DNA of 6,332 bases from Prolixibacteraceae bacterium (GTDB lineage Bacteria; Bacteroidota; Bacteroidia; Bacteroidales; Prolixibacteraceae), in assembly GCA_007116765.1 (NCBI GenBank), contig SKHV01000456.1, forward strand, positions 1 to 6,332. The letters run 5' to 3'. The position numbers and the translations under genes were made by a program. The notes below the pieces were generated by a model that worked only from the letters and a program-made list of their open reading frames with translations, did not search any database and was not told where the DNA came from. Shown here piece by piece: positions 1-6,318 of this stretch (within the stretch, counting starts at the first letter, position 1; every line of letters starts with the position of its first letter).

Positions 1-80
1 AAGGCCGGGCGAAAAATACAAACATATATGTATTTATAAATTCTCGGTAAAAAAATAATACAATAACTAAAATGTATATA

Positions 81-120
81 AAAGCTGTGCATATTGTAAG
101 CAATGCACAGCTTTTTTTTT
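81..120 (+). terminator. Intrinsic terminator of an upstream gene
   Basis: A perfect 12-bp stem (AAAGCTGTGCAT at 81-92, its complement at 103-114) closes a 10-base loop, and the 3' arm runs into an uninterrupted run of nine T at 112-120. This is a textbook rho-independent terminator reading rightwards. The gene it ends lies left of the window. Bases 1-80 are AT-rich with no coding signal; they hold a short palindrome (ACATATATGT, 22-31) and nothing else recognisable. The A-rich 5' side would give only a weak T-tract in the other direction. Confidence 0.85.
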
Positions 121-127
121 GTGCCAG

Positions 128-157
128 TTGCAACTCATCCAATTATGGTTATTTTTG
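128..157 (+). promoter_or_regulatory. Bacteroidota-type promoter of the GH9 unit
   Basis: TTG at 128-130 is followed after 19 bases by TATTTTTG at 150-157, matching the Bacteroidota sigma-factor consensus (TTG near -33, TAnnTTTG near -7). Transcription would start at about 162-165, giving a leader of roughly 20 bases before the ATG at 185. The promoter lies just after the upstream terminator, as expected for an independent unit, and it excludes the ATG at 119 as the true start. The call rests on consensus matching only. Confidence 0.6.
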
Positions 158-174
158 AAACATAAATTTTCAAA
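154..174. repeat. Inverted repeat overlapping the GH9 promoter
   Basis: TTTGAAA (154-160) and TTTCAAA (168-174) form a perfect 7-bp inverted repeat with a 7-base spacer. The left arm covers the end of the -7 element and the repeat spans the predicted transcription start, a position suited to a repressor operator. The arms are AT-rich and short, so chance is possible in this composition. Confidence 0.35.
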
Positions 175-184
175 CTACCTAACT

Positions 185-2872
185 ATGAGATTTTTTATAC
201 TTCTTACAACTTTCCTCATTCTGTTTAATATTACCGATGCCCAAACACATCACAGCTTTATAATAGTCGATCAGTTTGGCTACTTGCCCGATGCCAATAA
301 AATAGCAGTAATTAAAAACCCGCAAGTTGGCTTCGATTCAGAAGATGAATACAGTCCGGGTGAACAATTCGCTTTAGTCGATGCCCATACGCATGAACAG
401 GTATTTAATGATACTGCTGTTGAGTGGAAAGCCGGAGCAATCGACCCATCCTCGGGCGATCAAGTCTGGCATTTCAACTTTTCAGAATATTCAGAAACAG
501 GTACCTATTACGTACTCGATATTGAAAATAATTACCGCTCGTACGAGTTTGAGATTTCCTCGACGGTTTATAATGAGGTATTGAAACATGCGGTACGTAT
601 TTTCTTTTACCAGCGTGCCGGATTTGCGAAAGAAGCAGAATATGCCGGAGAAGAATGGGCCGACGGAGCCAGCCATACACGCAATTTACAAGACTACAAT
701 GCCCGATATTATGCTGAAAAATCGAATGCAGCCAAAGAACGCGATGTAAGCGGTGGCTGGTACGATGCCGGCGATTACAATAAATACACCAACTGGACAG
801 CCGATTACGTGGCTGAAATGATGCTTATCTACCTCGAAAATCCGAATGTATGGGGCGACGATTACGGCATTCCCGAGTCGGGCAATGGCATTCCCGACCT
901 AATTGATGAAGCAAAATGGGGAGTAGATCATCTGCTGCGTTTACAAAACGACGACGGAAGCATGATAAGCATTGTTGGCCTGGCGCACGCAAGCCCACCA
1001 TCGGCCGCAACAGGTGCCAGCTATTACGGCTCACCCAATACATCGGGCACGCTAACCTCAGCAGCGGCATTTGCAATAAGCTCGAAAGTATTCCGCAGTT
1101 TAGGCTTTACTCAATATGCCGACTCACTGTTACTTGCAGCCGAAAAGGCCTGGGACTGGGCCGATGCGAACCCCTCGGTAATTTTCCGAAACAACGACTC
1201 GTCGCAAGGCACGTCGGGGCTTGGCGCCGGGCAACAGGAAGTTAACGACTACGGCCGCTTGACTAAGAAACTCAGAGCAGCAGTTTACCTGTTCGAAGTT
1301 ACCGGAAACACAAAATACCGCACATTTTTCGATAACAACTACCGAAAAGTAAACATGTTTGAGTGGAACTTCTCATTCCCGTTTCAGTCAACCAATCAAG
1401 AAATGGTGCTTTACTATGCCAATCTGCCCAATGCGACTCAAAGTGTAGCCACAGATATTAAAAACGTATATCGAAATACAATGATTAACGGCAGCGAAAA
1501 TTTTCCGGCCATAAACAATTTCACCGACCCCTACATGGCTCATATAAAAGACTATACATGGGGAAGCAATTCAATAAAATGCCGTCAGGGTTATATGTTT
1601 TATGCCCTGCACTCGTACAATGTGGATCCGCAACGTAGCGAACAGGCCATTGAAGTTGCCCGCGAATACTTGCATTACATACATGGCCGTAATCCCCTGA
1701 ACATGGTATATTTGTCGAACATGTACTCCTATGGGGCAAAAAACAGCGTAAACGAATTTTACCACAGCTGGTTTGCCGATGGCAGTGCGAAATGGGATCG
1801 AGTGGGCGAATCGCTTTACGGACCGGCACCGGGCTTTTTGGTGGGTGGCCCTAACCCAAGCTACGACTGGGACGGATGTTGCCCAAGTGGTTGCGGATCG
1901 GCAAACAACAATCAACTTTGTTTTTCCGAATCGATTGAACCACCAATAAACCAACCCGATCAAAAATCGTATAAAGATTTCAATACAAGCTGGCCACTTA
2001 ATTCGTGGTCGGTTACTGAAAATTCAAACGGATATCAGTTATCCTACATCAAACTGCTTTCAAAGTTTGTTGACCTGAACTACGATTGTAACGGCGAAAA
2101 TAACGGAGCAGCTTTTATCGACTCGTGCGGTGTGTGTGCCGGTGGAAGCACTGGAATTGAGCCGGTGCTTGATGTAGAACTGTGTAATTTCGACTGCAAC
2201 GGAGTACACAACGGTACCGCTTATATTGATTCATGCGGCATCTGTGCAGGTGGAAATACAGGCATTGAACCCATAACCGATGAAGCCTTGTGCTATTACG
2301 ATTGTAACGACGAACTGAACGGAACAGCATTCATCGACTCGTGTGGGTTTTGTGCAGGCGGAAATACGGGAATTGAACCCATTACCGATTCAACACTGTG
2401 CGAATACGATTGTAACGACGAACTGAACGGTACGGCATTCATCGACTCGTGCGGATTTTGTGCAGGCGGAAATACAGGACTTGAACCCATTACCGATGCA
2501 ACACTGTGCGAATACGATTGCAACAACGAACTAAATGGGACGGCATTTATTGACTCATGTGGTATTTGTGCCGGAGGAAATACTGGCATTGAACCCATTA
2601 CTGACCCTTCGCTATGTGAAACAAACAATCTGAAATTTAAAGAGATGTTCAACATAAGCATCTACCCCAGCCCAACAAGCGATTGGTTGAATATTGATAC
2701 TACTTTGCCCGAAGGTCATTTGCAAATTCTAAATGCAAAAGGAGCAACCTTGATTGAAACTTGTATTGAATTTTCAAGCATTATCGATGTTTCCGATTTT
2801 ATGCCCGGTATATATTACCTCGTAATATCGAATGAAAAAGGAAAGCTTACACAACGCTTTATCGTCAAATAA
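185..2872 (+). CDS. Secreted GH9 glycosidase (endoglucanase-type) with Cys-rich repeats and T9SS sorting domain
   Basis: The product is 895 aa from the ATG at 185; that start gives a clean signal peptide (residues 1 to about 20, hydrophobic core then ITDAQ) and lies just after the promoter. Domains in order: Ig-like CelD_N-type domain (about 25-125), GH9 (alpha/alpha)6 catalytic domain (about 130-630), five 36-residue repeats (634-813) and a type IX secretion C-terminal domain (about 821-895, beginning near ISIYPSPTSDWLNI). Catalytic residues are visible: D194 and D197 in GGWYDAGDY (D197 the likely base) and E612 in SVTENSNGY (likely acid). H500 (HGRNP) and H527 (FYHSW) lie in the active-site region. 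The usual SYVTGFG...HHR signature is replaced by a different segment, with a four-cysteine cluster at 565-579, which points to a GH9 subgroup. By family, it hydrolyses beta-1,4-glucan such as cellulose. The protein should cross by Sec, then T9SS, and be released or surface-anchored. The exact substrate and the endo or exo mode cannot be read from the sequence. Confidence 0.93.
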   Translation: MRFFILLTTFLILFNITDAQTHHSFIIVDQFGYLPDANKIAVIKNPQVGFDSEDEYSPGEQFALVDAHTHEQVFNDTAVEWKAGAIDPSSGDQVWHFNFSEYSETGTYYVLDIENNYRSYEFEISSTVYNEVLKHAVRIFFYQRAGFAKEAEYAGEEWADGASHTRNLQDYNARYYAEKSNAAKERDVSGGWYDAGDYNKYTNWTADYVAEMMLIYLENPNVWGDDYGIPESGNGIPDLIDEAKWGVDHLLRLQNDDGSMISIVGLAHASPPSAATGASYYGSPNTSGTLTSAAAFAISSKVFRSLGFTQYADSLLLAAEKAWDWADANPSVIFRNNDSSQGTSGLGAGQQEVNDYGRLTKKLRAAVYLFEVTGNTKYRTFFDNNYRKVNMFEWNFSFPFQSTNQEMVLYYANLPNATQSVATDIKNVYRNTMINGSENFPAINNFTDPYMAHIKDYTWGSNSIKCRQGYMFYALHSYNVDPQRSEQAIEVAREYLHYIHGRNPLNMVYLSNMYSYGAKNSVNEFYHSWFADGSAKWDRVGESLYGPAPGFLVGGPNPSYDWDGCCPSGCGSANNNQLCFSESIEPPINQPDQKSYKDFNTSWPLNSWSVTENSNGYQLSYIKLLSKFVDLNYDCNGENNGAAFIDSCGVCAGGSTGIEPVLDVELCNFDCNGVHNGTAYIDSCGICAGGNTGIEPITDEALCYYDCNDELNGTAFIDSCGFCAGGNTGIEPITDSTLCEYDCNDELNGTAFIDSCGFCAGGNTGLEPITDATLCEYDCNNELNGTAFIDSCGICAGGNTGIEPITDPSLCETNNLKFKEMFNISIYPSPTSDWLNIDTTLPEGHLQILNAKGATLIETCIEFSSIIDVSDFMPGIYYLVISNEKGKLTQRFIVK
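2084..2623 (+). repeat. Five in-frame 108-bp tandem repeats in the GH9 gene
   Basis: Units start at 2084, 2192, 2300, 2408 and 2516, all exactly 108 bp, and encode 36 residues each. Every unit has four cysteines at positions 2, 15, 18 and 34. Shared blocks are DCN at the start, NG-x-A then IDSCG-x-C-AGG, and TG-(I/L)-EP followed by D-x-x-L-C. The Asp/Asn/Gly-rich start resembles calcium-binding loops of the thrombospondin type-3 kind, but that is inference. Units 3 and 4 differ at only about 7 of 108 bases, whereas units 1, 2 and 5 are more divergent, showing recent duplication or conversion. They join the catalytic domain to the sorting domain, so a disulfide-stiffened spacer is the simplest role. 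Confidence 0.95.
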
Positions 2873-2873
2873 A

Positions 2874-3839
2874 ATGAACAGCAAATACTTTCACATTTTT
2901 CTGCTTGGCATAATGCTAACAGGCACAGCTAACTTGCATGGCAATAAGCTGGTAATAATTGAAAACGGATACATTAATGCCGGTTTTTTGCCTGACGTAG
3001 GTGGGCGCATGGTTTACATTGCCCCAATTGGTGCACAAAACGTGCTCTTTTCAGACTCAAGCCTTTGGAACGAACCCGAGAGTGAACGTGTGCAGTTGAG
3101 TCCCGATGCACCATTTAAAGCTTATAACGGCCACATTACCTGGCTCGGACCGCAAAGCGACTGGTGGAAACAACAAGACCTGCTACCCGAAAAACGCGAC
3201 CGGGGTGATCTGTGGCCACCCGACCCCTACTTGCTTTATTCAAACTTCGAAATAATTGAAAAAACCGACACATCAATTGTATTACAGGGAAAAGAAAGCC
3301 CGGTAAGTGGCGTAAAGCTCACCAAAAAATTCACACTTAATAAAAATCAAATCGAAATTGAAGTAACTGCTACCAATTGCCGTAATAGCAATGTGTCGTG
3401 GGATTTATGGTCAAATGCACGTTTCGATGCATTCACCGAATTCAAAGTACCAATAAATGAGAACAGCATTATGAAAATTGAAGCCGAAGAAAGTAAATTT
3501 AGAGAAAAAGTTGAATTTGTGACTGAAAACGGGTTCTTCTCATTTCTCCCCAAATTACCCGAAAACCCTACAAAACAGCGTAGGTCAAAAGTCTACATTC
3601 ACCCTAATGAGGGGAAAATTTATGCCGAAACCGGTGATGCAAAACTCACCATTCAATTCAATATGCTTCCTTTGGACAAAATACACCCCAATCAGGCACT
3701 GGTGGAGGTTTACAATAGCATATCGGCAACGGGCTCGGAAAATTTGCTTGAGCTTGAACACCATTCGGCTTATAAAACACTACAACCCGGTGAAAGCATG
3801 ACACTCAAAGAAGTGTGGACATTGGAAGCAAAACCCTAA
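2874..3839 (+). CDS. Exported DUF4380-like protein (galactose-mutarotase-like fold)
   Basis: The product is 321 aa from the ATG at 2874, one base after the GH9 stop codon (TAA-A-ATG). An in-frame ATG at 2832 would add 14 polar residues before the signal peptide, so it is rejected. Residues 1 to about 23 form a Sec signal peptide with no lipobox cysteine, so the product is probably periplasmic or secreted. The body is beta-rich. Its opening (NGYINAGFLPDVGGRMVYI, 31-49) and closing (LELEHHSAYKTLQPGESM, 292-309, leading to VW) match, from memory, the DUF4380 family, which resembles aldose-1-epimerases. WLGPQSDWW (90-98) and H87 may line a sugar pocket, and E293 or E295 sits where mutarotases often keep a catalytic Glu, but no activity is established. 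There is no T9SS tail, unlike the upstream protein. The tight spacing implies cotranscription and a role with the GH9 products, such as binding or epimerising released sugars. Confidence 0.78.
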   Translation: MNSKYFHIFLLGIMLTGTANLHGNKLVIIENGYINAGFLPDVGGRMVYIAPIGAQNVLFSDSSLWNEPESERVQLSPDAPFKAYNGHITWLGPQSDWWKQQDLLPEKRDRGDLWPPDPYLLYSNFEIIEKTDTSIVLQGKESPVSGVKLTKKFTLNKNQIEIEVTATNCRNSNVSWDLWSNARFDAFTEFKVPINENSIMKIEAEESKFREKVEFVTENGFFSFLPKLPENPTKQRRSKVYIHPNEGKIYAETGDAKLTIQFNMLPLDKIHPNQALVEVYNSISATGSENLLELEHHSAYKTLQPGESMTLKEVWTLEAKP

Positions 3840-3877
3840 AAACATTTCTAAAATAAGCAGTCAAATTATGCGATTAT

Positions 3878-3912
3878 AAACTCCGGCAGCGATAATACTA
3901 CCGGAGTTTTTT
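3878..3912 (+). terminator. Intrinsic terminator between convergent units
   Basis: A perfect 9-bp stem (AAACTCCGG at 3878-3886, CCGGAGTTT at 3901-3909) with a 14-base loop runs into six T at 3907-3912. It follows the DUF4380-like gene by about 40 bases and ends the plus-strand unit. Read from the other strand the stem is followed by TTTATAAT, a poorer tract, so it may also help stop the minus-strand unit, whose stop codon lies at 3926-3928. Confidence 0.8.
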
Positions 3913-3925
3913 CTTGTCCCTTAGC

Positions 3926-5632
3926 CTACTGGAAATCAATATTTATGGACACCTCTACAGGCACGGCTTTGCCGCGCTGCTTGCCGGGTTTCCAATCAGG
4001 CATCGACTGTATAATTTCTATTGCCTTTTTACCGAGCGACACCGACGGTGCACTTACCACTTTGATGTTTGATAAGCTGCCATTGGGCATAACCGTAAAT
4101 TGTACAACGGCACTACCTTTTTCTTTCAAGCCGGCTGTAGCTTTAGCTAAAAAGGAATTTAACTCGGCATTACCGCCCACAAACGAAGGCATTTCTTCCA
4201 CAATTACAAATATCTCTTCGTCTTGGCTTATCATCTTGTCTTTGCTTGTAATGAAAATCACCCCATCTTTTGCCTTATCTCCATAAGCAGCAGTTGCCGA
4301 TTCATCTTTTAATACCGAAATATCGGCAATGGTATTCACCTCAATATCATTTATCTTCCCCCGATACTCGTTTCCATCGAGTATAATTAAGGGCGAATTA
4401 CCTACTTTTCCGCCTAAAATCTCCGGTAAGTCTGAAGAAATCTCTCCAAAATCAATGGATACCGGTGGTGGCGGTGTTGCAACTTCTTCAGTTACTGCTC
4501 TCATTATCATTGTCTCGCGTTCGAGTTGCACATCGATGTTTTTGCGTGCCTTTGTTTTTACCGATTTATAGCCTACAAATGAAAAAACAATTTCGTTTTC
4601 GGGCAACACTCCAGTTAGTTCAAAGCTCCCTCGCGCATCGGAAAGAGTACCTATATGTGTACCGGCTACCACTACCGAAGTTCCATGTAATGCATTTCCA
4701 TTTTCATCAATCACTTTCCCCTTTACGGTGAAGGTGTTTCCTTGTACATTTTCATATCCGCTTGCTGAATTTGCCTGCACATAAACAGGCTCGGCAAAAA
4801 CAAACATTATTAAAGCTGCTACGGGAAGTGCCCACAAAAGCTTCATTCGCTTATTAGGCTTGGTTCTATTTTTATTCATCATTGAAATTCTTTTAATTGG
4901 ATTAAACAGCGTAAAGCCGTTGGCAATTTGTAAAACCGGCATTCCAAGCATTTGATTGGCCAATATGGCCTTGTAGGTGCGTGCACTCACCCCTTTTTGT
5001 AAGGTTCCGGTATCGGCCAGGTACTCGTGGTTTTGCAACATTGCCTTTCTGTAAAGTATAAGCAAGGGATTAAACCATTGCAAAGCGCGGACCATTTCCA
5101 GTAAAAGCAGGTCGGCCCAGTGTCGTTCATCAATGTGGACTTTCTCGTGGGCAATAACCGCTTTCAACTCGGCCTCGCCACTCAATTTTTTACTGACATA
5201 AATATTTCTGAAAAATGAAAACGGTGCAGTATCGGTTTCGAGCTTGAATATTTTAGCCGAGCCCGAAAATTCAACATCAACTTGTTTGCGCATTCTACGA
5301 AGCCTGAATGTTTGCCAAAGAAACCTGAAAACAAAAAATAAGATTCCCATAAAGTAGGCTAGCATCCAATAATTTAAAGGTTTTGTTTCATTGATGTAAG
5401 ATGCCTGCGAATAGCTAAGCATTGAATTTACAGCTGAAAAATCAAGCATAGAGGCTTCAACCCTGTAATTAACAGGAAACAAAGGCATTAACACCGATGC
5501 AATTAAGCCCGAAAGCAAGAACCAGCGGTTCAGCTTAAAAAAGGTTTCGTTGTGTAAAAACGCCGCATACACAAGCCAAAATCCGGCCAGCCAGCAGGCC
5601 ATTTGCAGTAAATAGCTACCCAATGTATCCAT
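3926..5632 (-). CDS. M56 (BlaR1-type) membrane metallopeptidase fused to CarboxypepD_reg, plug-like and TonB_C domains
   Basis: 568 aa. The N-terminal part is a BlaR1/MecR1-type zinc peptidase: membrane segments at about 5-26, 36-54 and 88-106, the HEKVH zinc motif at 162-166 in a cytoplasm-facing domain, a further likely ligand in NHEYLAD (E203), and a fourth membrane segment at about 264-281. After this the protein should be periplasmic. It carries a carboxypeptidase-regulatory-like beta-sandwich (about 302-370, GKVIDENGNALHGTSVVV), a short proline stretch (387-390), a segment like the SusC plug (about 414-464, PLIILDGNEY and ATAAYGDKAKDGVIFITSK) and a TonB C-terminal domain (about 484-568, ending VEVSINIDF). 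The penicillin-binding sensor domain of true BlaR1 is absent. By family logic, a periplasmic signal activates the peptidase, which relieves repression by the BlaI-like partner encoded two bases upstream (TAA-GT-ATG). Such chimeras occur in Bacteroidota; their ligand is unknown to me. The call of peptidase and domain order is firm, the signal is not. Confidence 0.9.
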   Translation of the reverse strand: MDTLGSYLLQMACWLAGFWLVYAAFLHNETFFKLNRWFLLSGLIASVLMPLFPVNYRVEASMLDFSAVNSMLSYSQASYINETKPLNYWMLAYFMGILFFVFRFLWQTFRLRRMRKQVDVEFSGSAKIFKLETDTAPFSFFRNIYVSKKLSGEAELKAVIAHEKVHIDERHWADLLLLEMVRALQWFNPLLILYRKAMLQNHEYLADTGTLQKGVSARTYKAILANQMLGMPVLQIANGFTLFNPIKRISMMNKNRTKPNKRMKLLWALPVAALIMFVFAEPVYVQANSASGYENVQGNTFTVKGKVIDENGNALHGTSVVVAGTHIGTLSDARGSFELTGVLPENEIVFSFVGYKSVKTKARKNIDVQLERETMIMRAVTEEVATPPPPVSIDFGEISSDLPEILGGKVGNSPLIILDGNEYRGKINDIEVNTIADISVLKDESATAAYGDKAKDGVIFITSKDKMISQDEEIFVIVEEMPSFVGGNAELNSFLAKATAGLKEKGSAVVQFTVMPNGSLSNIKVVSAPSVSLGKKAIEIIQSMPDWKPGKQRGKAVPVEVSINIDFQ

Positions 5633-5634
5633 AC

Positions 5635-6009
5635 TTATTCGTTTTCGGGGTTTTTAAGTTCCTTTTTGGTTTCATTCATCAAATCTTCGAGTTCCTCAAT
5701 GGTCAGGTCGTTCTCACGTGCAAAAAACGTGGCCATTTGCGGAAACGAGTTGTTGAAATAGTTCTTCATAAGCGAAAACAGCTGTTTTTTCGAATATTCG
5801 CCCTTCGAAACAAGCGGGTAATACACGTGTGCATTTCCCTCGGGGCGGTAGCTCACCACCCCCTTGCTTTCCAAAACACGAATTATTGTTGAAACCGTAT
5901 TCCGCGCGGGCTTGGGCTCGGCAAACTTATCGCGTATGTCGCGCACCATTCCTTCGCCCAATTCCCATAGTATCTGCATTATTTGTTCTTCAGCTTTTGT
6001 CAGTTGCAT
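5635..6009 (-). CDS. BlaI/MecI/CopY-family transcriptional repressor
   Basis: The product is 124 aa from the ATG at 6009-6007, about the usual family length. The in-frame ATG at 6060 lies upstream of the predicted promoter and inside an operator, so the shorter start (MQLTKAEEQIMQILWELGEG) is chosen; family members usually begin this way. Residues 4 to about 70 form the winged helix, with recognition helix RNTVSTIIRVLESKG (36-50) and wing GNAHVYYPLV (58-67). Residues 75-118 form the helical dimerisation tail, which in relatives is cut by the partner peptidase. It is the first gene of a two-gene unit with the M56 peptidase and most likely represses its own unit through the two GACTA-N6-TAGTC boxes in its promoter. 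Other targets cannot be seen in this window. No beta-lactamase gene is present, so a resistance role is not supported. Confidence 0.93.
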   Translation of the reverse strand: MQLTKAEEQIMQILWELGEGMVRDIRDKFAEPKPARNTVSTIIRVLESKGVVSYRPEGNAHVYYPLVSKGEYSKKQLFSLMKNYFNNSFPQMATFFARENDLTIEELEDLMNETKKELKNPENE

Positions 6010-6033
6010 AATTGTTATGTTGAAAGTCCGGAA

Positions 6034-6064
6034 CAAATATATGACTAAGTTTTTAGTCAAGCAA
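6034..6064 (-). promoter_or_regulatory. Promoter of the repressor-peptidase unit
   Basis: On the minus strand TTG (6064-6062) is followed after 20 bases by TATATTTG (6041-6034), matching the Bacteroidota consensus. Transcription would begin at about 6028, some 18 bases before the ATG at 6009. Operator box 1 fills the spacer between the two elements, and box 2 lies just upstream. Confidence 0.65.
6043..6058. promoter_or_regulatory. Operator box 1 (BlaI-type dyad)
   Basis: GACTAAGTTTTTAGTC is an inverted repeat; with flanks the arms are TGACTAA (6042-6048) and TTAGTCA (6053-6059). It sits between the -33 and -7 elements, where a bound dimer would block RNA polymerase. The GACTA-N6-TAGTC frame is shared with box 2 and, from memory, resembles the outer arms of Gram-positive bla/mec operators, although the TACA/TGTA core of those sites is missing here. 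Confidence 0.7.
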
Positions 6065-6067
6065 GAA

Positions 6068-6091
6068 AACCGACTATTTTATTAGTCGGTT
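6068..6091. promoter_or_regulatory. Operator box 2 (BlaI-type dyad)
   Basis: AACCGACTA (6068-6076) and TAGTCGGTT (6083-6091) are perfect 9-bp inverted arms around TTTTAT. The core GACTA-N6-TAGTC (6072-6087) has the same arms and length as box 1 and lies 29 bp away centre to centre. It lies immediately upstream of the -33 element, consistent with two repressor dimers on one promoter. Confidence 0.7.
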
Positions 6092-6144
6092 CGTAAAAAA
6101 AATTGAAAATCGATATTACTAAATTTTTATATGCTGCCTTTTCT

Positions 6145-6180
6145 TTTACTACTTTTCCAAAGTTTACTACTTTGGAAAAG
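6145..6180. repeat. 12-bp palindrome combined with an 11-bp direct repeat
   Basis: CTTTTCCAAAGT (6152-6163) and ACTTTGGAAAAG (6169-6180) are perfect inverted arms with a 5-base loop. TTTACTACTTT also occurs twice as a direct repeat (6145-6155 and 6163-6173), offset by 18 bp. Neither strand shows a T-run after the stem, so it is not a normal terminator. A protein-binding site or an RNA structural element is possible; the owner gene is unknown. Confidence 0.6.
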
Positions 6181-6222
6181 CTCCGGGTACAACTTGTAAC
6201 CGCTTATGCCAGCACCGACGGG

Positions 6223-6262
6223 TTGTTTATCACTTTCTTTTTTTTAATAGTGAGATAAACAA
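6223..6262. repeat. Imperfect inverted repeat
   Basis: TTGTTTATCACT (6223-6234) pairs with AGTGA-GA-TAAACAA (6249-6262), giving 12 base pairs with a two-base bulge and a T-rich 14-base loop. There is no T-run outside the stem in either direction, so terminator function is unlikely. The role is unknown. Confidence 0.5.
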
Positions 6263-6276
6263 ATTATATACTTAGT

Positions 6277-6318
6277 AAAAAGAGAGCAATATATCAATGC
6301 ATTGATATTATCACTCTC
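6277..6318 (-). terminator. Possible intrinsic terminator of a minus-strand gene to the right
   Basis: A perfect 18-bp palindrome (ATATCAATG at 6291-6299, CATTGATAT at 6300-6308) is enclosed by GAGAG (6282-6286) and CTCTC (6314-6318), giving a long interrupted stem. On the minus strand the stem is followed by TTTTT (6281-6277). This would suit the end of a gene coming in from the right on the minus strand. The T-run is short and the stem has mismatches, so an operator is an alternative. Confidence 0.4.

Noticed and set aside
119..184. Longer N-terminus for the GH9 protein from the ATG at 119
   Set aside because: It begins in the T-run of the upstream terminator, lies upstream of the predicted promoter, and would place 22 residues before a normal signal peptide.
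1521..1963. Antisense open frames within the GH9 catalytic region
   Set aside because: The sense frame has catalytic motifs and family-like sequence; the antisense products show no recognisable domain.
2084..2623. CRISPR array or non-coding satellite
   Set aside because: The units are contiguous, in frame, exactly 36 codons each, with conserved cysteines and no spacers.
2296..2661. Antisense 121-residue open frame across the repeats
   Set aside because: Its repetitive protein is simply the reverse reading of the 108-bp units; no promoter or family match.
2832..2873. Earlier start for the DUF4380-like protein inside the GH9 gene
   Set aside because: It adds a polar stretch ahead of the signal peptide; the ATG at 2874 gives a standard exported N-terminus.
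3945..4731. Plus-strand open frames opposite the M56 gene
   Set aside because: They are shadows of the conserved minus-strand protein and show no domain or start signal.
3926..6009. Beta-lactam resistance module
   Set aside because: The repressor and peptidase families fit, but the penicillin-binding sensor domain and any beta-lactamase gene are missing.
6010..6060. Longer repressor start at 6060
   Set aside because: The extension would be encoded by the promoter and operator, and the family starts at the MQLTKAEEQ-type sequence.
6152..6180. Intrinsic terminator
   Set aside because: The stem is strong but neither strand has a T-run after it.
6206..6247. Thirteen-residue open frame
   Set aside because: Too short, no ribosome binding signal and its end lies in a T-rich loop; nothing supports translation.
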